In this document: piece after piece, positions 11,407-24,100 of the stretch | Numbering within the stretch: position 1 is the stretch's first letter | Layout of the letters: each line of letters opens with the position of its first letter | Assembly (NCBI GenBank): GCA_946408385.1 | Contig: CAMJSB010000002.1 | Location: 117,873-181,872 of the forward strand | Length of the DNA stretch: 64,000 bases | Direction of reading: 5' to 3' | Source of the DNA: an uncultured bacterium | Lineage (GTDB): Bacteria > Patescibacteriota > Gracilibacteria > Absconditabacterales > Absconditicoccaceae | The notes under the pieces: model-generated | Told to the model about the DNA's origin: nothing | Database searches by the model: none | Seen by the model: the letters and a program-made list of their open reading frames with translations, nothing else | Made by a program: the position numbers and the translations under genes

Positions 11407-11448
11407 ATGGAAAACATCATAAAAAATAAAGAATATGCAGATTGGTAA
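11407..11448 (+). CDS. Possible 13-residue leader peptide
   Basis: MENIIKNKEYADW then TAA, between the promoter and the M15 peptidase start (25 nt downstream). It is preceded by AAGGTG at 7 nt, one of the few SD-like motifs in the window. A translated leader is possible, but the ORF is short enough to be chance. Confidence 0.2.
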   Translation: MENIIKNKEYADW

Positions 11449-11472
11449 TATTTTATATACTAATTATAAAAG

Positions 11473-12402
11473 ATGGTGGATATTCCTACAGAAATATGAG
11501 AAAATAAAAATAATACTGAACTAAATCAATCAAAAGAAGAAATGGTTAAACGTATTGTTGAAAAGATGAAAGAAAAAGACTTAGTTGTTGATTTTTTTTG
11601 AAAAAAATCAGTTAGTAAATATTTATTAGATGATGAAAATAATAAAATAAGAAACTTTTTTACAGGGGTTGGTTTAAATATTTTAAGTGTTTTTAGTTCA
11701 TCATCAAAAGAACTAAAAAAAATTAGAGAAAATTTAAGTGTAATAAAAACAAAAACAGAACTTAATGATTTAGAAAAAACTATTATCGATAAATTAAAAG
11801 AATCAGGAAATTGACAAAATACATCAATATCATCAAATCAAATAACAAGTTATAGTTCATCATCAGAAGAAACACAAAAAACAAATAATTCATCTATAGA
11901 ATCAGAAGTAGATTCTGTAAAAGTGTGAGAAGCTGCAAGAGTGGAAAAATCAAAGCGTAAAAATCGATTATTTCCTCATGGAATGCCGAATAATTCAGAA
12001 GAAATGAAAAAATACTTAACAAAAATAAATGTTCCAATTCTTACATCAGAGTGAAAAGAAACAACACTTAATTTACGTATCCACAAAAAACTCGCGAATG
12101 AATATAAAGCGATTTTTAAGGAAATGTATGATAAAAGAATTCCAGTAAATCCATCTAAAACATGATGATACAATTGGAGATTAGTACGTGGGTCAAAAAC
12201 TAAACTATCAGAACACTGTTTTGGTTGAGCTGTAGATCTTAATTGGGATGTAAATGGATGAGTTTTTGGGAAAACAGATAGAAGTAGTCCATATTTCAAT
12301 AATAATGATACGGTAAATATATGGAAAAGACACGGTTTTTACTGGTGAGGAGATCGAAAAAAAAGAAATGATCCAATGCATTTCACATATATGGGTTGAT
12401 AA
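11473..12402 (+). CDS. Peptidase M15 family (D,D/L,D-carboxypeptidase or endolysin-like)
   Basis: 309 aa. The C-terminal 130 residues match M15 metallopeptidases: SEHCFGGAVDLN supplies zinc ligands His248 and Asp255 and DPMHF supplies His303. These enzymes cut peptidoglycan peptides. Residues 1-175 are a polar, Ser-rich region with no clear signal peptide; one weakly hydrophobic patch (about residues 60-75) is the only candidate for membrane association. The two glycines after the CF pair and the final Gly are partly UGA. It could act in cell-wall remodelling or host-cell attack. It has its own promoter at 11325. Confidence 0.8.
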
Positions 12403-12543
12403 AAATAAATAGCAAATATAATAAGTTCTTATTGTAGAATTTTTTGTTTTATTGAAAAAACAATGTAACAAAAATAATAAAAAAGATTTTTTTAAAAAAT
12501 AAAAAAAAGTCAAACTGAATGTTTGAAAAATTCGGTATTTTTT

Positions 12544-12572
12544 TTGCAAAATTTAAAGTTTTGATATATAAT
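12544..12572 (+). promoter_or_regulatory. Promoter of the giant repeat-protein gene, with adjacent dyad
   Basis: TTGCAA-17 bp-TATAAT, followed by the dyad AGTCAaaaaaTGACT at 12579-12593, at the expected transcription start. The dyad could be an operator or a 5' hairpin. Confidence 0.55.
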
Positions 12573-12611
12573 ACAATGAGTCAAAAAATGACTGTTTGTT
12601 TTTAGTTGAAT

Positions 12612-15600
12612 ATGAAAATGGTAAAGAGAGTATGTAGTTTCTTAACATTGATAGTGTTGGTGTTAGTACAATGCTTTACATCAATCAATTATGTGTTAGC
12701 AGAAGACAATGTTGAACAAGATTTTCAAATTGAAGAAAATACGGCTCAAGAAGAATTAGATGATATTTCAGAAAGCGAAGAATCGGAAAATCTTACAGAT
12801 GAAGTTTCAAAATTACAAGAAGATGAGCAGGAAGATATAGAAAAAGAAGAGCCATCTCTAGAATTGGTAGATTACTCGTTGAGTGAAACCCAGAATTATG
12901 AAGAAAAAAATCAAAATGAAAAAGATGAACTTGAAGATTCAGAATGAGAAGAGAAAGTTAATAATTGAGAAAATACAGAAATATCGTCCGAAATACAAGA
13001 AAGTGAAGACAACCAAGAAGAAACAGAGGATATTTTAAATGGTATTCCAAATGATATTCAAGAATTACAAGAAGATGTAAAAAATGAAGAATCTCCTTCA
13101 GAAACAGAAGAGATTTATCCAATGGATACTCAAAATAACGAAGAAAAACAGATAAACAAAGATGAATATGAAAATTTTTCAGTTGATGTTTCAGAGAAAA
13201 AAGAAGTAGAAAATGCATCAGGTGATACTTTAGAATCAGAAAACCAGAATGATATAGAAAATAAAGAATCTTCTTTGACCGGAATTCAAGAGAATAACGA
13301 ATGAACAATTGATACTATTTCAGAAGAAATAAAAGAAATTATCACAAAAATCAGATATTTTTTCAAAAAAGAATGAGACAACAGATACATAAAGTATAGT
13401 AAAGATTCAAATAATATAGGAATAATTACATTAATAGATCCAAAAACATCTGCAAGTATAACAATAATGGATAAAAATCTATGAGCAGAAACTGTAGGAG
13501 TAGGTAAAAATTCGTATGGATTTTATTTTCAGTGGTGAAATAATCATGGAGTGAAATCTGTAAATTCTACCAATAAAACAACAAAAATGGCTACATATGA
13601 CGATAGTTATTATAACCGTGGTTATGATGGTAAGTGAGAATTTATAGTGTGAAATATAGATTATTGGGATGATGGGAATCATTACCATAGTTTATGGTGA
13701 AATGAATCTAAAGAAAGTTCTAGATATGGATCATGCCCCACTGGATATCATATACCAACAATAAAAGAATGGAATCAATTGTTGAATATATGGTGAAATA
13801 TTCACACTCAAGATAATTCTGAAGGTGAGACTACATTAAGATATTCGGTAAATTATTCTACAAGAAATATTCACACATTCAAAGCAGCGGCGACTCAATG
13901 TGTACAGTGAGATACAGAATGTGTAGATGAAGATAAACTTTCAAGTATTATAGAGACATTATCATCTGAACTAAAACTTCCATTAGCATGAAGTTATGAT
14001 GAAAACGGAAATTTCCATGATGGTTTATGAGTATACTGGACATCTATATCCAAAAATGGAAATACAGCATGAGTTTTTGATATAAATGCATATTTATGAG
14101 AAAGCGAAAATAATACATTATTCCATAAAGCACAAGGTCACAATATTAGATGTTTTCAAAATATAGAACCATATGAAGCACCAGTAGAGATGGAAGATCA
14201 AGAACGAGAACAAGGAACAGAAGTATGAGACAGAGAGAATATAATAGAAGTATGAAGTGAAGAAAATACAATAGAAGAAAATACAATAGAAGAAAATATT
14301 CAAAACGATGAAAATCAATGATTACACGATAATGACATATACGCAACATGACAACAAGAAGATAATGTATATACAACATGACAACAAGAAGATAATGTGT
14401 ATACAACATGACAACAAGAAGATAATGTGTATACAACATGAGTTCAAATGTATACTATTACATGGAAGAATGAAGATGGTAGTACAAGAGATACAACAAC
14501 AGTAGCATATGGACAAATGCCAACACATGTCGATCCAATTCAATCAGCAGATGCACATTATTCTTATGAATTTGCGTGATGGGAGCCTGAATTAAAAGCA
14601 GTAGAATGAGATGCTGAATATAAAGCAAAATACATATACATACCAATAGAGTATACAATCACATGGAAGAATGAAGATGGTACAATAATTGATACTACTA
14701 AAGTAGAATACGGACAGATACCAACACACAAAAATCCAATTCAACCAGCAGATGAAAAATATTCATATAAATTTATATGATGGGAACCAAAACCCAGTGA
14801 AGTGAAATGAAATACAGAATATAGAGCAAAGTATGAATATATAGTAAATAAATTTACTATAACGCGGGAAAATGAAGATTGAACAATAATCGATACTACA
14901 GAAGTACCATACGGAGAAATACCAACACATGAAGATCCAATTCAACCAGCAGATGAAAAATATTCATATGAATTTGCATGATGGGATTCAGAGATTACTG
15001 AAGTAACATGACCAGCAGAATACAGAGCAACATATAAATACATAACAAATAAATATACAGTTACACGGAAAAATGAAGATTGAACGATATTAGAAACTCA
15101 AGAGGTAGAATATGGAACTACCCCAATATACAGTGGAACTACTCCAACTAAAGAATCCACAAAAGAATTGGAATATAAATTTGTATGATGGGAACCCGTA
15201 ATTGAAGAGATAAAGTGAGATACAGTTTATACAGCTAAGTACATTGAAACACCTATAATCCAAAGTGAAGAATCTAAAGACTGAGAAGCAGAAACAGATT
15301 CCATAGAACAAGATTCAGAAAATGATAAGCAAGATGCACAAGAGATTATATCAGAACTGCAAAATAATGAAAATATACAATCCTGAACACATTGAAATGA
15401 GAATGAATGATCTTTTGGATGAAGTAGTAGCACAAATGAAGATATTACAACCAATACATCGGAATGAAAGAATGGTATACAAGAATGAAAAAAATCTGAA
15501 GAGGATCAATGATTGTTTTGATGATTATGGAAAACTCTAAAATCCTTCTTCTTAGCAGATGAAGATGGATATCTAAGATGATCCGAGACGATTGATAATA

Positions 15601-18600
15601 TAGTTGTAAATGTGGAAGCAGAGAAATGAACATTCCCAAATTGAACAGAAGTAATTATAAAATGAGTTTCACAAGATAGATTAGAGTCTATTCAAACTTC
15701 ATTAGTAGAAGATGAAAATAATAACGTTACAGAAAATGCTCAAATAGTAGCATTTGATATATCGTTTGTATATTCATGAGAAGAGATACAGCCAGAGAAA
15801 GAAGTATCAATAAAATTTAACTATAAAGAAAATTCAGATTTTCAATGAGCATCAGAGAAAGAATTAAGTGTATATCATATTGATGATGAAACTGATGAAT
15901 GAACAGAAATTCAACTAGCCAATAAAGATGGAGATGAAATAGAGATATTAGCAACAGATTTTTCTATTTATGTTTTAACACTTTCTGATAGTAATAGTAT
16001 AAAATTAACATTGAATCCAGGAAATTGAACACTTATAACGTGAAGTAATATAGTGGTTGATGAACAATGAATTTGAACGATAACATCAGTAGATGGAAAT
16101 GTAACTTTACCAGAAGCTATACGAGAAAATCATGTATTTGTATGATGGTATACATCACAAACTTCATCATTACAAAGTTTTGCATGAAATGAATGAGATG
16201 AATATCATGTAAATAATGATATTACTTTATATGCCAAATGGTGTAACGATTGATATACAATAAATACAGATAAAACATCATGTATATTGGAGTGAAATCT
16301 GAAAACTATTTTAGATCAAAATCCAAATTTTACATGGTGAGAAAAAGAAATTCCTATGCCATTGTGATGGACAAATGAGGAAGACCCAATATCTATTGTG
16401 ATGATGGATCGTAATCTTTGAGCCACAACACATGGTACAGAATCAAATGCATGGTGATATTACTATCAATGGTGAAATAACTATTGATTTACTCAGAATC
16501 CTCCTACTATTCTTAGAAATATTGCCAATATAAATTTGTCTTTATATGCACCATCAACGTATTATAGTTGAACTTATATTATATGAAAAGTGAATAATAC
16601 AACTTTCCCAAATTGGGCTACAACAGATAATTATAATATATGGTGATATTATTCAGGTACAAATGAAGCTAAGCAATGACCATGTCCAACCAATTGGCAT
16701 GTCCCTACAATTGAAGAATGGAGAATGGTAGTAGAATATTGGTCATGAAATAATGGATGAATGAATGTGTCTAATTTTAGAGCAGAATTGGCTCTTCCAT
16801 TAGCTTGATGAATTACTCGTTCAACTGCCACTCTTGAATCTGGTAATATTGCTTGATTGTATAGAACAGTAACGCCGGATACATCAAAAAGTTTTGCTTA
16901 TGATTTCATAGTTAAGAATGATTTTTATGATGTAAATTATAGTGAAAATCTTGTAAACTGACGTCAAGTGCGTTGTTTCAAGAATGAAGATGCTATAGTT
17001 CGTAGGTATACAGTAACGTATAATGATGGAATAGATAATAGAGAAATATTTGAAGATCAGATTTTCTCAGGGTTATCAAGATGAGATGATTTTCCTCAAT
17101 TTAGTTGACAAATTCCATGACGAACAGGTAATGATTGAACTTATCATGAATTTCTATGATGGTTCTTAGAATGAACTGAAATAGCTTTTGACGTGTCAGG
17201 TGCAAAAGTAATCGAAAATGTTTCATTATATGCTATGTGGACATGATGTCCAGATGGTGAAGAACCAAATGCTCTAGGTTTTTGTGTGCCAACAGCAGAG
17301 GAACAAAGAAATAGGCAGATAGTCCAAGATTTGGAGTTATATCTCTTGGCAAGTGATCAAAATAAAATACATTATACGATAATGGATCGTAATATGTGAG
17401 CTACAGAAGTATTTAATAAATATTATGATGCTCCAAATCCTGCATCTTTGGGATATTTATATCAATGGTGAAATAATTACTGATTCCCAGCTCAATGAAA
17501 TTTAGCGCAACAATGAGTTTTTATCAGAACTTCACAAGTACCAAAAAATATATGGAGTGTGTGAGTTCCATCAAATTATGCTAGTGGAACTTATTATTCA
17601 AATGCAGGTAGTCATGCATCATGGATGGGAAGCCCAAGTAAAACAGATTGAATTTGGTGATGAACGTGAGATACAAGGAATGCTAATTGATGAAATACAA
17701 CATTAGAAGCTAGACAGTGACCATGTCCAGTATGATATCATGTGCCAAGTACATTGGAATGGACGACCATTTTTACGGATTGGAGTTGATCAAATATATG
17801 AGTATCTCATGCTAAGATGCAAAATAAAATAGAAGCTATTTATAAATTTTCAGAAGATTTATTACTTCCACCTGCATGAAGAAGAGGGCCTTCCTGAGCT
17901 TTAGATTATATATCAGCTTTAAGTTATTGGTCATCAAGTCCAGCAACATCAGATGCTGTTAGAGCTGATTGACTTTATGCAAAACCAGATGATAAGATAG
18001 AAATACCAAATGCTGACTGACGTTCCAGAGCTAGATCCGTCCGCTGTGTAAAAAATGTAGTAAATACAAGTGCAACATCTATTGCAGCTGATGATATACA
18101 TTTGGATGGATGATGAAATGCTGTAATTTCAATTGATAATTGAGTGATATCAACACTCTGAACTCCTACAAGAGTAGATTCTACATTCAATGGATGGTAT
18201 ACTACATCAGATTTTTCTTGAAGTCCATTGTTTACATGAGATACAGTATCAGCGTGAAGTAGCTTGTATGCAAAGTTTACATGTAATCAGTCATGATATG
18301 TATGGAATGGAACCATATGTGAAGATTGAGTAAGACTGATCTTTGATAGTATGGGATGAACAGAGGTATCTTCACAATTAATAAAATCCGGAACTACATG
18401 AGTTAGACCAGCAGAGCCGACTAAGACTTGATATGTATTTAGTGGTTGGTATTTAACATGAGAAACAGAAAATGAATTTAACTTCACATGAACTATAATT
18501 ACAGAATCAACGATACTATATGCTCATTGGAATACATGACAATATGAAGTTAGTATAGTATCAAATAATGAAGATTATGGAACAGTGGATAGCGGTTCAA

Positions 18601-19943
18601 TAATAGCAGACTTTTGAACGCCAATTTCTACAAATGAAAATGAATTAACAATCTGATTTACAACTGTGATAGCCACGCCAGCGATAAGTGGTGAACAATA
18701 TAGCTATACATTTACTGGTTGGACATTTGAAAATTGTGGATCCGAATGATCTGAATCTGTCACTACAAATTGTGAGATTACAGCAAATTTTGATAGAATA
18801 TCAAATGGATATACTGTAACGTGGAATAATAGTGACGGAACTGCATTAGAAATAGATTTAAATGTTCCATATGGAACGATGCCAAGTTATGATTGAGAAA
18901 CTCCAACAAGTGGATGAAATATTCAGTACAGTTATACTTTTGCATGATGGAGTCCTGCGACATGAGTAGTTCAATGAGATGTAACATATACGGCTACATA
19001 TACTCAGAGTGTAAATACATATACAGTGTTAATTCAATCAAGCAATATAAATTCAGGAACTGTGACAACATGATATATAACGGTTCCATATGGAACAAAT
19101 ATTTCTAAATCTGGAAATATATTAGAAATTTGAAGTGAAACAAGTACAGCTAATCCAAATCCACAAACATGGCAATATGATTTTGCCTTTGTAGATTGGA
19201 CAGATACGTGTGGAACAACGGTAACGACATGATGTACAGTCACTGCAAATTTCCAAAGCATATTAAGAACATATACATTAGACTTGATAATTGGTACGTG
19301 AATAGAAACTATATATTATAAAGTAAATGGAGCAGATTGATTTATAAATACGTGAATAACTACTTCGTTGAGTGGAATAAAAGCTGGATCTACAATTTAT
19401 GCATATGCAGAAGCTAAGGATGGATATACATACGTAGATATAAGTGAAGCTCATCCATGGAGTGTGATGGTTACATGAAATAATGTATTCTCACCTGTAG
19501 CCACGGCAAATACTAATACACAGTATATAGTATATCATTATGTAAAGATTGCAGGACAGAGTGGATATGAATTATCCAAGACAGATACAGGAGTTGGAGT
19601 AACGGATGAAATTTTAATATTATCTTGATTAACTAAAGAATTCTTATGTGCACATTACGGAATGTGAAGTTTGACATGAACAGAATCATGACCATGAGAA
19701 GCAGTAATAGAAACAAGAATTAGATGAGATGGATCTACAAAGATATATTTATACTATATCAGAAATAAACGAACAGTAAGATTAACATGAGATGCACATG
19801 TCGAGAGCTTAGAATGAGATGGAGCAGTGCGAGAATGTGGAAGTGAGGTACCAGTAAGTGCAACACCAAAAACATGATACCATTTCGTAAGATGGGATAA
19901 AGAAGAAAAAGAAGAGAAAGAAGACAATACATCTTGAGAATAG
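12612..19943 (+). CDS. Giant secreted FISUMP / InlB-repeat surface protein
   Basis: 2443 aa with UGA as Gly; no TAA or TAG in frame. Signal peptide MKMVKRVCSFLTLIVLVLVQ..VLAED, then about 220 very acidic Asp/Glu/Asn/Gln-rich residues. Three FISUMP-type modules (TIGR02145-like) follow at about residues 277-516, 1257-1460 and 1577-1813. Each runs MDRNLGA..YQWGNN, then CPTGYHIPTIKEW, LPLAG and RCFKN. Between and after them are many InlB-like repeats (FAGW, YAKW) and four copies of a 70-residue ITWKNEDGT..FAGW repeat at about 613-878. A 30-bp tandem repeat lies at 14331-14442. The C-terminus ends in a charged KEEKEEKEDNTSGE with no SLH or sortase motif, so the anchoring mode is unknown. It is likely an adhesin or surface fibre. 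A TTG at 12606 would add two residues. Confidence 0.85.
14331..14442 (+). repeat. 30-bp in-frame tandem repeat (DNVYTTGQQE)
   Basis: Three to four near-identical 30-bp units inside the giant surface protein, each encoding DNVYTTGQQE (first unit diverged, last truncated). UGA encodes the Gly of every unit. The unit length is a multiple of three, so copy-number change keeps the frame. Confidence 0.9.
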
Positions 19944-20008
19944 ATAGGAAAAACTTATTAAAATTAAAAATAAAATCTCTTGAAATTTTTACATAAATGG
20001 ACAATACT

Positions 20009-20040
20009 AGACACTGTATTTAGCAGTGTCTATTTCGTTT
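20009..20040 (+). terminator. Terminator after the giant surface protein
   Basis: Stem GACACTG / CAGTGTC followed by a T-rich run, immediately before murG. Confidence 0.7.
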
Positions 20041-20041
20041 G

Positions 20042-21148
20042 ATGAAAAAGAAGACAATAGTTATGGCTTGAGGCGGAACGTGATGACATGTTTTTCCTAT
20101 TAAATCATTAATCGAAACTATAATTTCAGATCCAAAATATTTGGATCAAGTTAAAGAAATAATTCGATTCTGATCCAAAAATTCACTTGAGCAAGAAACT
20201 GCAAACAAATTTTGAGATAACGTCAGATTTATTTCTATTTTATCATGAAAATGGCGTAGAGAAACTCCCCTAAAATCACGCCTAAAAAATATCAGAGATT
20301 TATTCCTATTCGTAGCGGGATTTATCCAATCTACATTCTATCTACGAAAATCCAAAGCTGATGTAGTTTTCTGTAAATGATGATATGTGGCTTTGCCTGT
20401 AGTTTTCGCTGCAAAATTTCTTCGTAAACCAATTTTTGTTCATGAATCAGATACTCGTCCATGACTGGTAAATAGAATCTGAAATAAAATCTCCAAAAAA
20501 TCATTCTGTGGTTTTGATAATGTTTTTCCATGAGCTATCGTAGTCGGACAAATCCTCTCTGATGAAATAGTTCCAACATGAGATTCAAATCCAGAATTAT
20601 CCAATTCTCTAAAATCTGAAAAAAAAGATGGAAAACCTTCCATTCTCGTAATGTGATGATCTCAAGGTTCCAAAAAACTTTACGAGTGTTTAGCTGATTT
20701 ACTCAAAAAAAACGAAATTTTACGTGAGTCGTTCCATTATCACATAATTCTTTGAAAGTTAAACGAAGACTTGAAGCAGATTTTCTCAGAATTTTCATGT
20801 GTTACGACATACGATTTTCTTTCACAATCTGATATGTGAATTTTATACCAACACTGCGATATTTCACTCACTCGTGGATGAACGACTTCACTTGCAGAGC
20901 AAAAATTATTTAATCTGAAAAGTATCATAGTTCCGATACCTCGAACACACGACCAAAAACTCAATGCTGAATGGTATGTAAAAAATTTTAACGACATTAT
21001 GGTGGAACAATCCAAAGAGACTACATCCGAAGATTTACTCAATGCTCTCGTTTCACTCAAAGACTATCACAAGCCAGGAATCTCGACAGATATCCATGCA
21101 GAAATTTGAAAAGCTAAACATACGATTTTAGACTATTTACTCAAATAA
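20042..21148 (+). CDS. murG: MurG, lipid II-forming GlcNAc transferase
   Basis: 368 aa. Transfers GlcNAc from UDP-GlcNAc to lipid I at the inner face of the membrane, the last cytoplasmic step of peptidoglycan precursor synthesis. Visible motifs: the first G-loop MAGGGTGGHVFP (residues 8-19, three of its glycines UGA), HESDTRPGLVNR, the second G-loop in VMGGSQGSKKLYE, and the donor-site TRGGTTSLAEQ..IIVPIPRTHDQKLNA. Normal family length. The next gene starts 27 nt downstream and rimO follows that one, so the three are probably co-transcribed. Confidence 0.95.
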
Positions 21149-21175
21149 TTTTTATTTTCATATTTTCATTTCAAA

Positions 21176-24100
21176 ATGAAAAGTTTTCGCATAGTCGTAG
21201 CCCTACGATTGGCTATTTTTCCATTAATTTTTAATTTGAGTATTGCTCAGGAACTAGAGGTGAACATCAATGAATCATCATTCTGAACGAGTAATAACGA
21301 GGTTTGTCCAGCTCAGCTGGATGAAAATCCAGAAAATATAACACAAATGGATTCTTACGTCGCTGACGCTTCTCAGAATTACAATTTTTTATCATCCTGA
21401 ACCGAAGACTTGCCCCACCTAGCGGGGTGAAAAGGATCTTATGTGCAAATTGATGATTTTAGCACACAAGATTCTTCGCTAAACGCTCAGAATGACAAAG
21501 ATATACAGAAAAATAAAATGATTGTTCCCCTTTATGAAAGGTGATACCACGATTTCATTGAGGAGGGGATTTTTAATGATGACGAAGAAGTAAAAATCCT
21601 CAGTCCTCAGCAAGCTGAGCAAGCTTTGGATTTACCCCGCTTAGCGGGGCAGGTCTCCTTTCAAAAAGGAGTACAGGAAGGTGATATACCTATGGATTTC
21701 TCGGCTATGTCTCGAAATGACAACGAAAGCACACAAGATCCTTCGCTAAACGCTCAGAATAAGAAATCTCCGTTGAAAACAGAATTACAAGAAAATTTAG
21801 ACTTACCAAATCTAATTATCTCCGAAGTTTACCGGCTTTGAACAACTGAACGAATTGAAATTACAAACATTTCCGATGAAGATTTTTCATGAAAATTGAG
21901 TCTTTCGTGAGCTAAATCTTCACTATATACCAAAAATCTAAATATTCCATCATATGCTTCAATAATTCTAGCAGATAAAACAGAAATCTGACTAATAAAT
22001 GATGAAAATTTAGCCGTAAATAATGCATGATTCAATATTGCAGATTCTGATGAAATTTCAGTCAGTCTTATCTACTCTTGAAATGAAATAGATGCTTTTA
22101 GTGTAGATAAATCAGTCGTTAGCAATAATCAAATTCCAACAAGTAAACCACGTCCAACTTTCCAAAAAATTTACGATAATTGACGAGAAATACAGATTAC
22201 TACAGAGGCAGATTCTCACAATATTACATGAAGTTTTATAGCAAATCCATGAAAAATAATCATAAAAAACTGAAATCCATGGATATGAAATTGACCAACA
22301 GACTACCCTTATGATTCAGAAAATCCTTGAACATGAGAACAAATTTGAAGTTGAAACAATTCTTGAATTTGAGATGAAACATGAACTTGAAACATAACAT
22401 GAGAAAATTCAGATTTTAGTCTAATTCTTTCTGAAGTTTTTTACGATGACGACGATGAATGGATAGAAATATTCAATATTTGAAATGGAGATTTTTTCTG
22501 AGATTTAACTATTTCATGAAATATATTTTCAGACAATACAAACTATATTTACCAAAATATTCAGATTCCAGCTCATGATTTTCTAATTATCGCCGACTCA
22601 AATGAAATGTTTGATTTTTCTTCTACACACGATTGAAATGTGAATATTTTACTTAATGACTGAAACTATCCTCAGTTTTCCATTTCAGACACGGATGAAA
22701 TTCAGATTTCTTTATTTTTTTCATGACAAAAGATTGATTCATTTTTTGCACACCAATATCGAGTAAATAAGAGAGATGATTATGGAGTGTCGTTCCATAA
22801 GATTTTAACACAAAATTGACCAATTATCACGTGGTCTGCATCAAATGAAGATGTAAATCTTTCCGATGACACGTATAATTATGCCAATCCATGAGTCTTA
22901 TATACATATGCAGATGAAATAATTGATTATGGAATATCGCCAGAAGATTCTCTACAGGAAGATGATTCTTCTATAGCTGATTGCTCAAATGCGAGAAAAG
23001 ATATTATGACAATCAGTGAAGTTTTTTGGTGATGAAGCAGGTATGACCCATTTGTAGAATTTTCCATTCATGAAGATATCATGTATGATTACGATTCTTT
23101 ACTACTTTCATGAAGTCTACTTGTACAGCCAATAACTATAGACTTGGATAGGGAAACTGAAAGTTATGATAGAGAAAAATTACAGAAAAATACAAAGCTG
23201 ATTTTGACAACAAAAGTTTGAGACCTAACAGAAGCTGGACTGATAACCATTGTATATCACCCAGATTTAGAATTTAATTATTTTAGTTGAGAACTGGAAT
23301 TATATGGTATAGATGGACAAAGTAGACAAGTTTTGGACATCATAAAAATTACAACTTGATCATTAGAAAAATCAAATTATCACGAAGGTTACGTTCATTC
23401 ATGTGGAGATAATATGGACAACATAGATAATTTTTCGCCAGGATTCGATGAATCAGCTTTAAAGTATTTTTCTACTACTTCACAATATAACGAAAAGATA
23501 GTTGAGAAGGTAAAATATGTGTGATGATGAGGTGGATGCTCCTGTCCAAGTAAAGATGAACTTTGTTGAACTATTTCATGAAATGTTGTCCAAACAGGAG
23601 ATATAATTTGAACATGAAGTACACAAGATTCTTCATTACATTCAGAATGACAGAGTTGAAGTATAGTGGATTCTTCGGAGCAAGCTCCTCAGAATGACGG
23701 AAAGCAAATAAAAATAGTTTCATTAGAACCAAAAAGTCCTGAATCTATTACTTTACAATCATTCCTCACATATGATATTGATTTCAAAAATCATAACTAT
23801 TACCTAAAAACCTCTACAGCCACAACAAAGAAATACATAGACGGAATTCTATACTCAAATACAATCGATACATTCACCAAAAATTTCTGATTTGTGGATG
23901 CATGAGCATGTGTTTATCTCTATTCATGAGATTCAAAATTAGATTCATACTGCTATTCCTCACAGAAAACAGAAAAGGAAACAAAAGAAGAAAAATCAGA
24001 TAATTTTAATCCATCCGATTATCAGCTTTCTATTACACATATTGACTACGATCCAGAGTGAAGTGATGCATGAAATGAAACTATCACCATTAAATCAAAT

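Noticed and set aside
14331-14442. Possible CRISPR array
   Set aside because: Units are directly adjacent with no spacers and encode in-frame peptide repeats.
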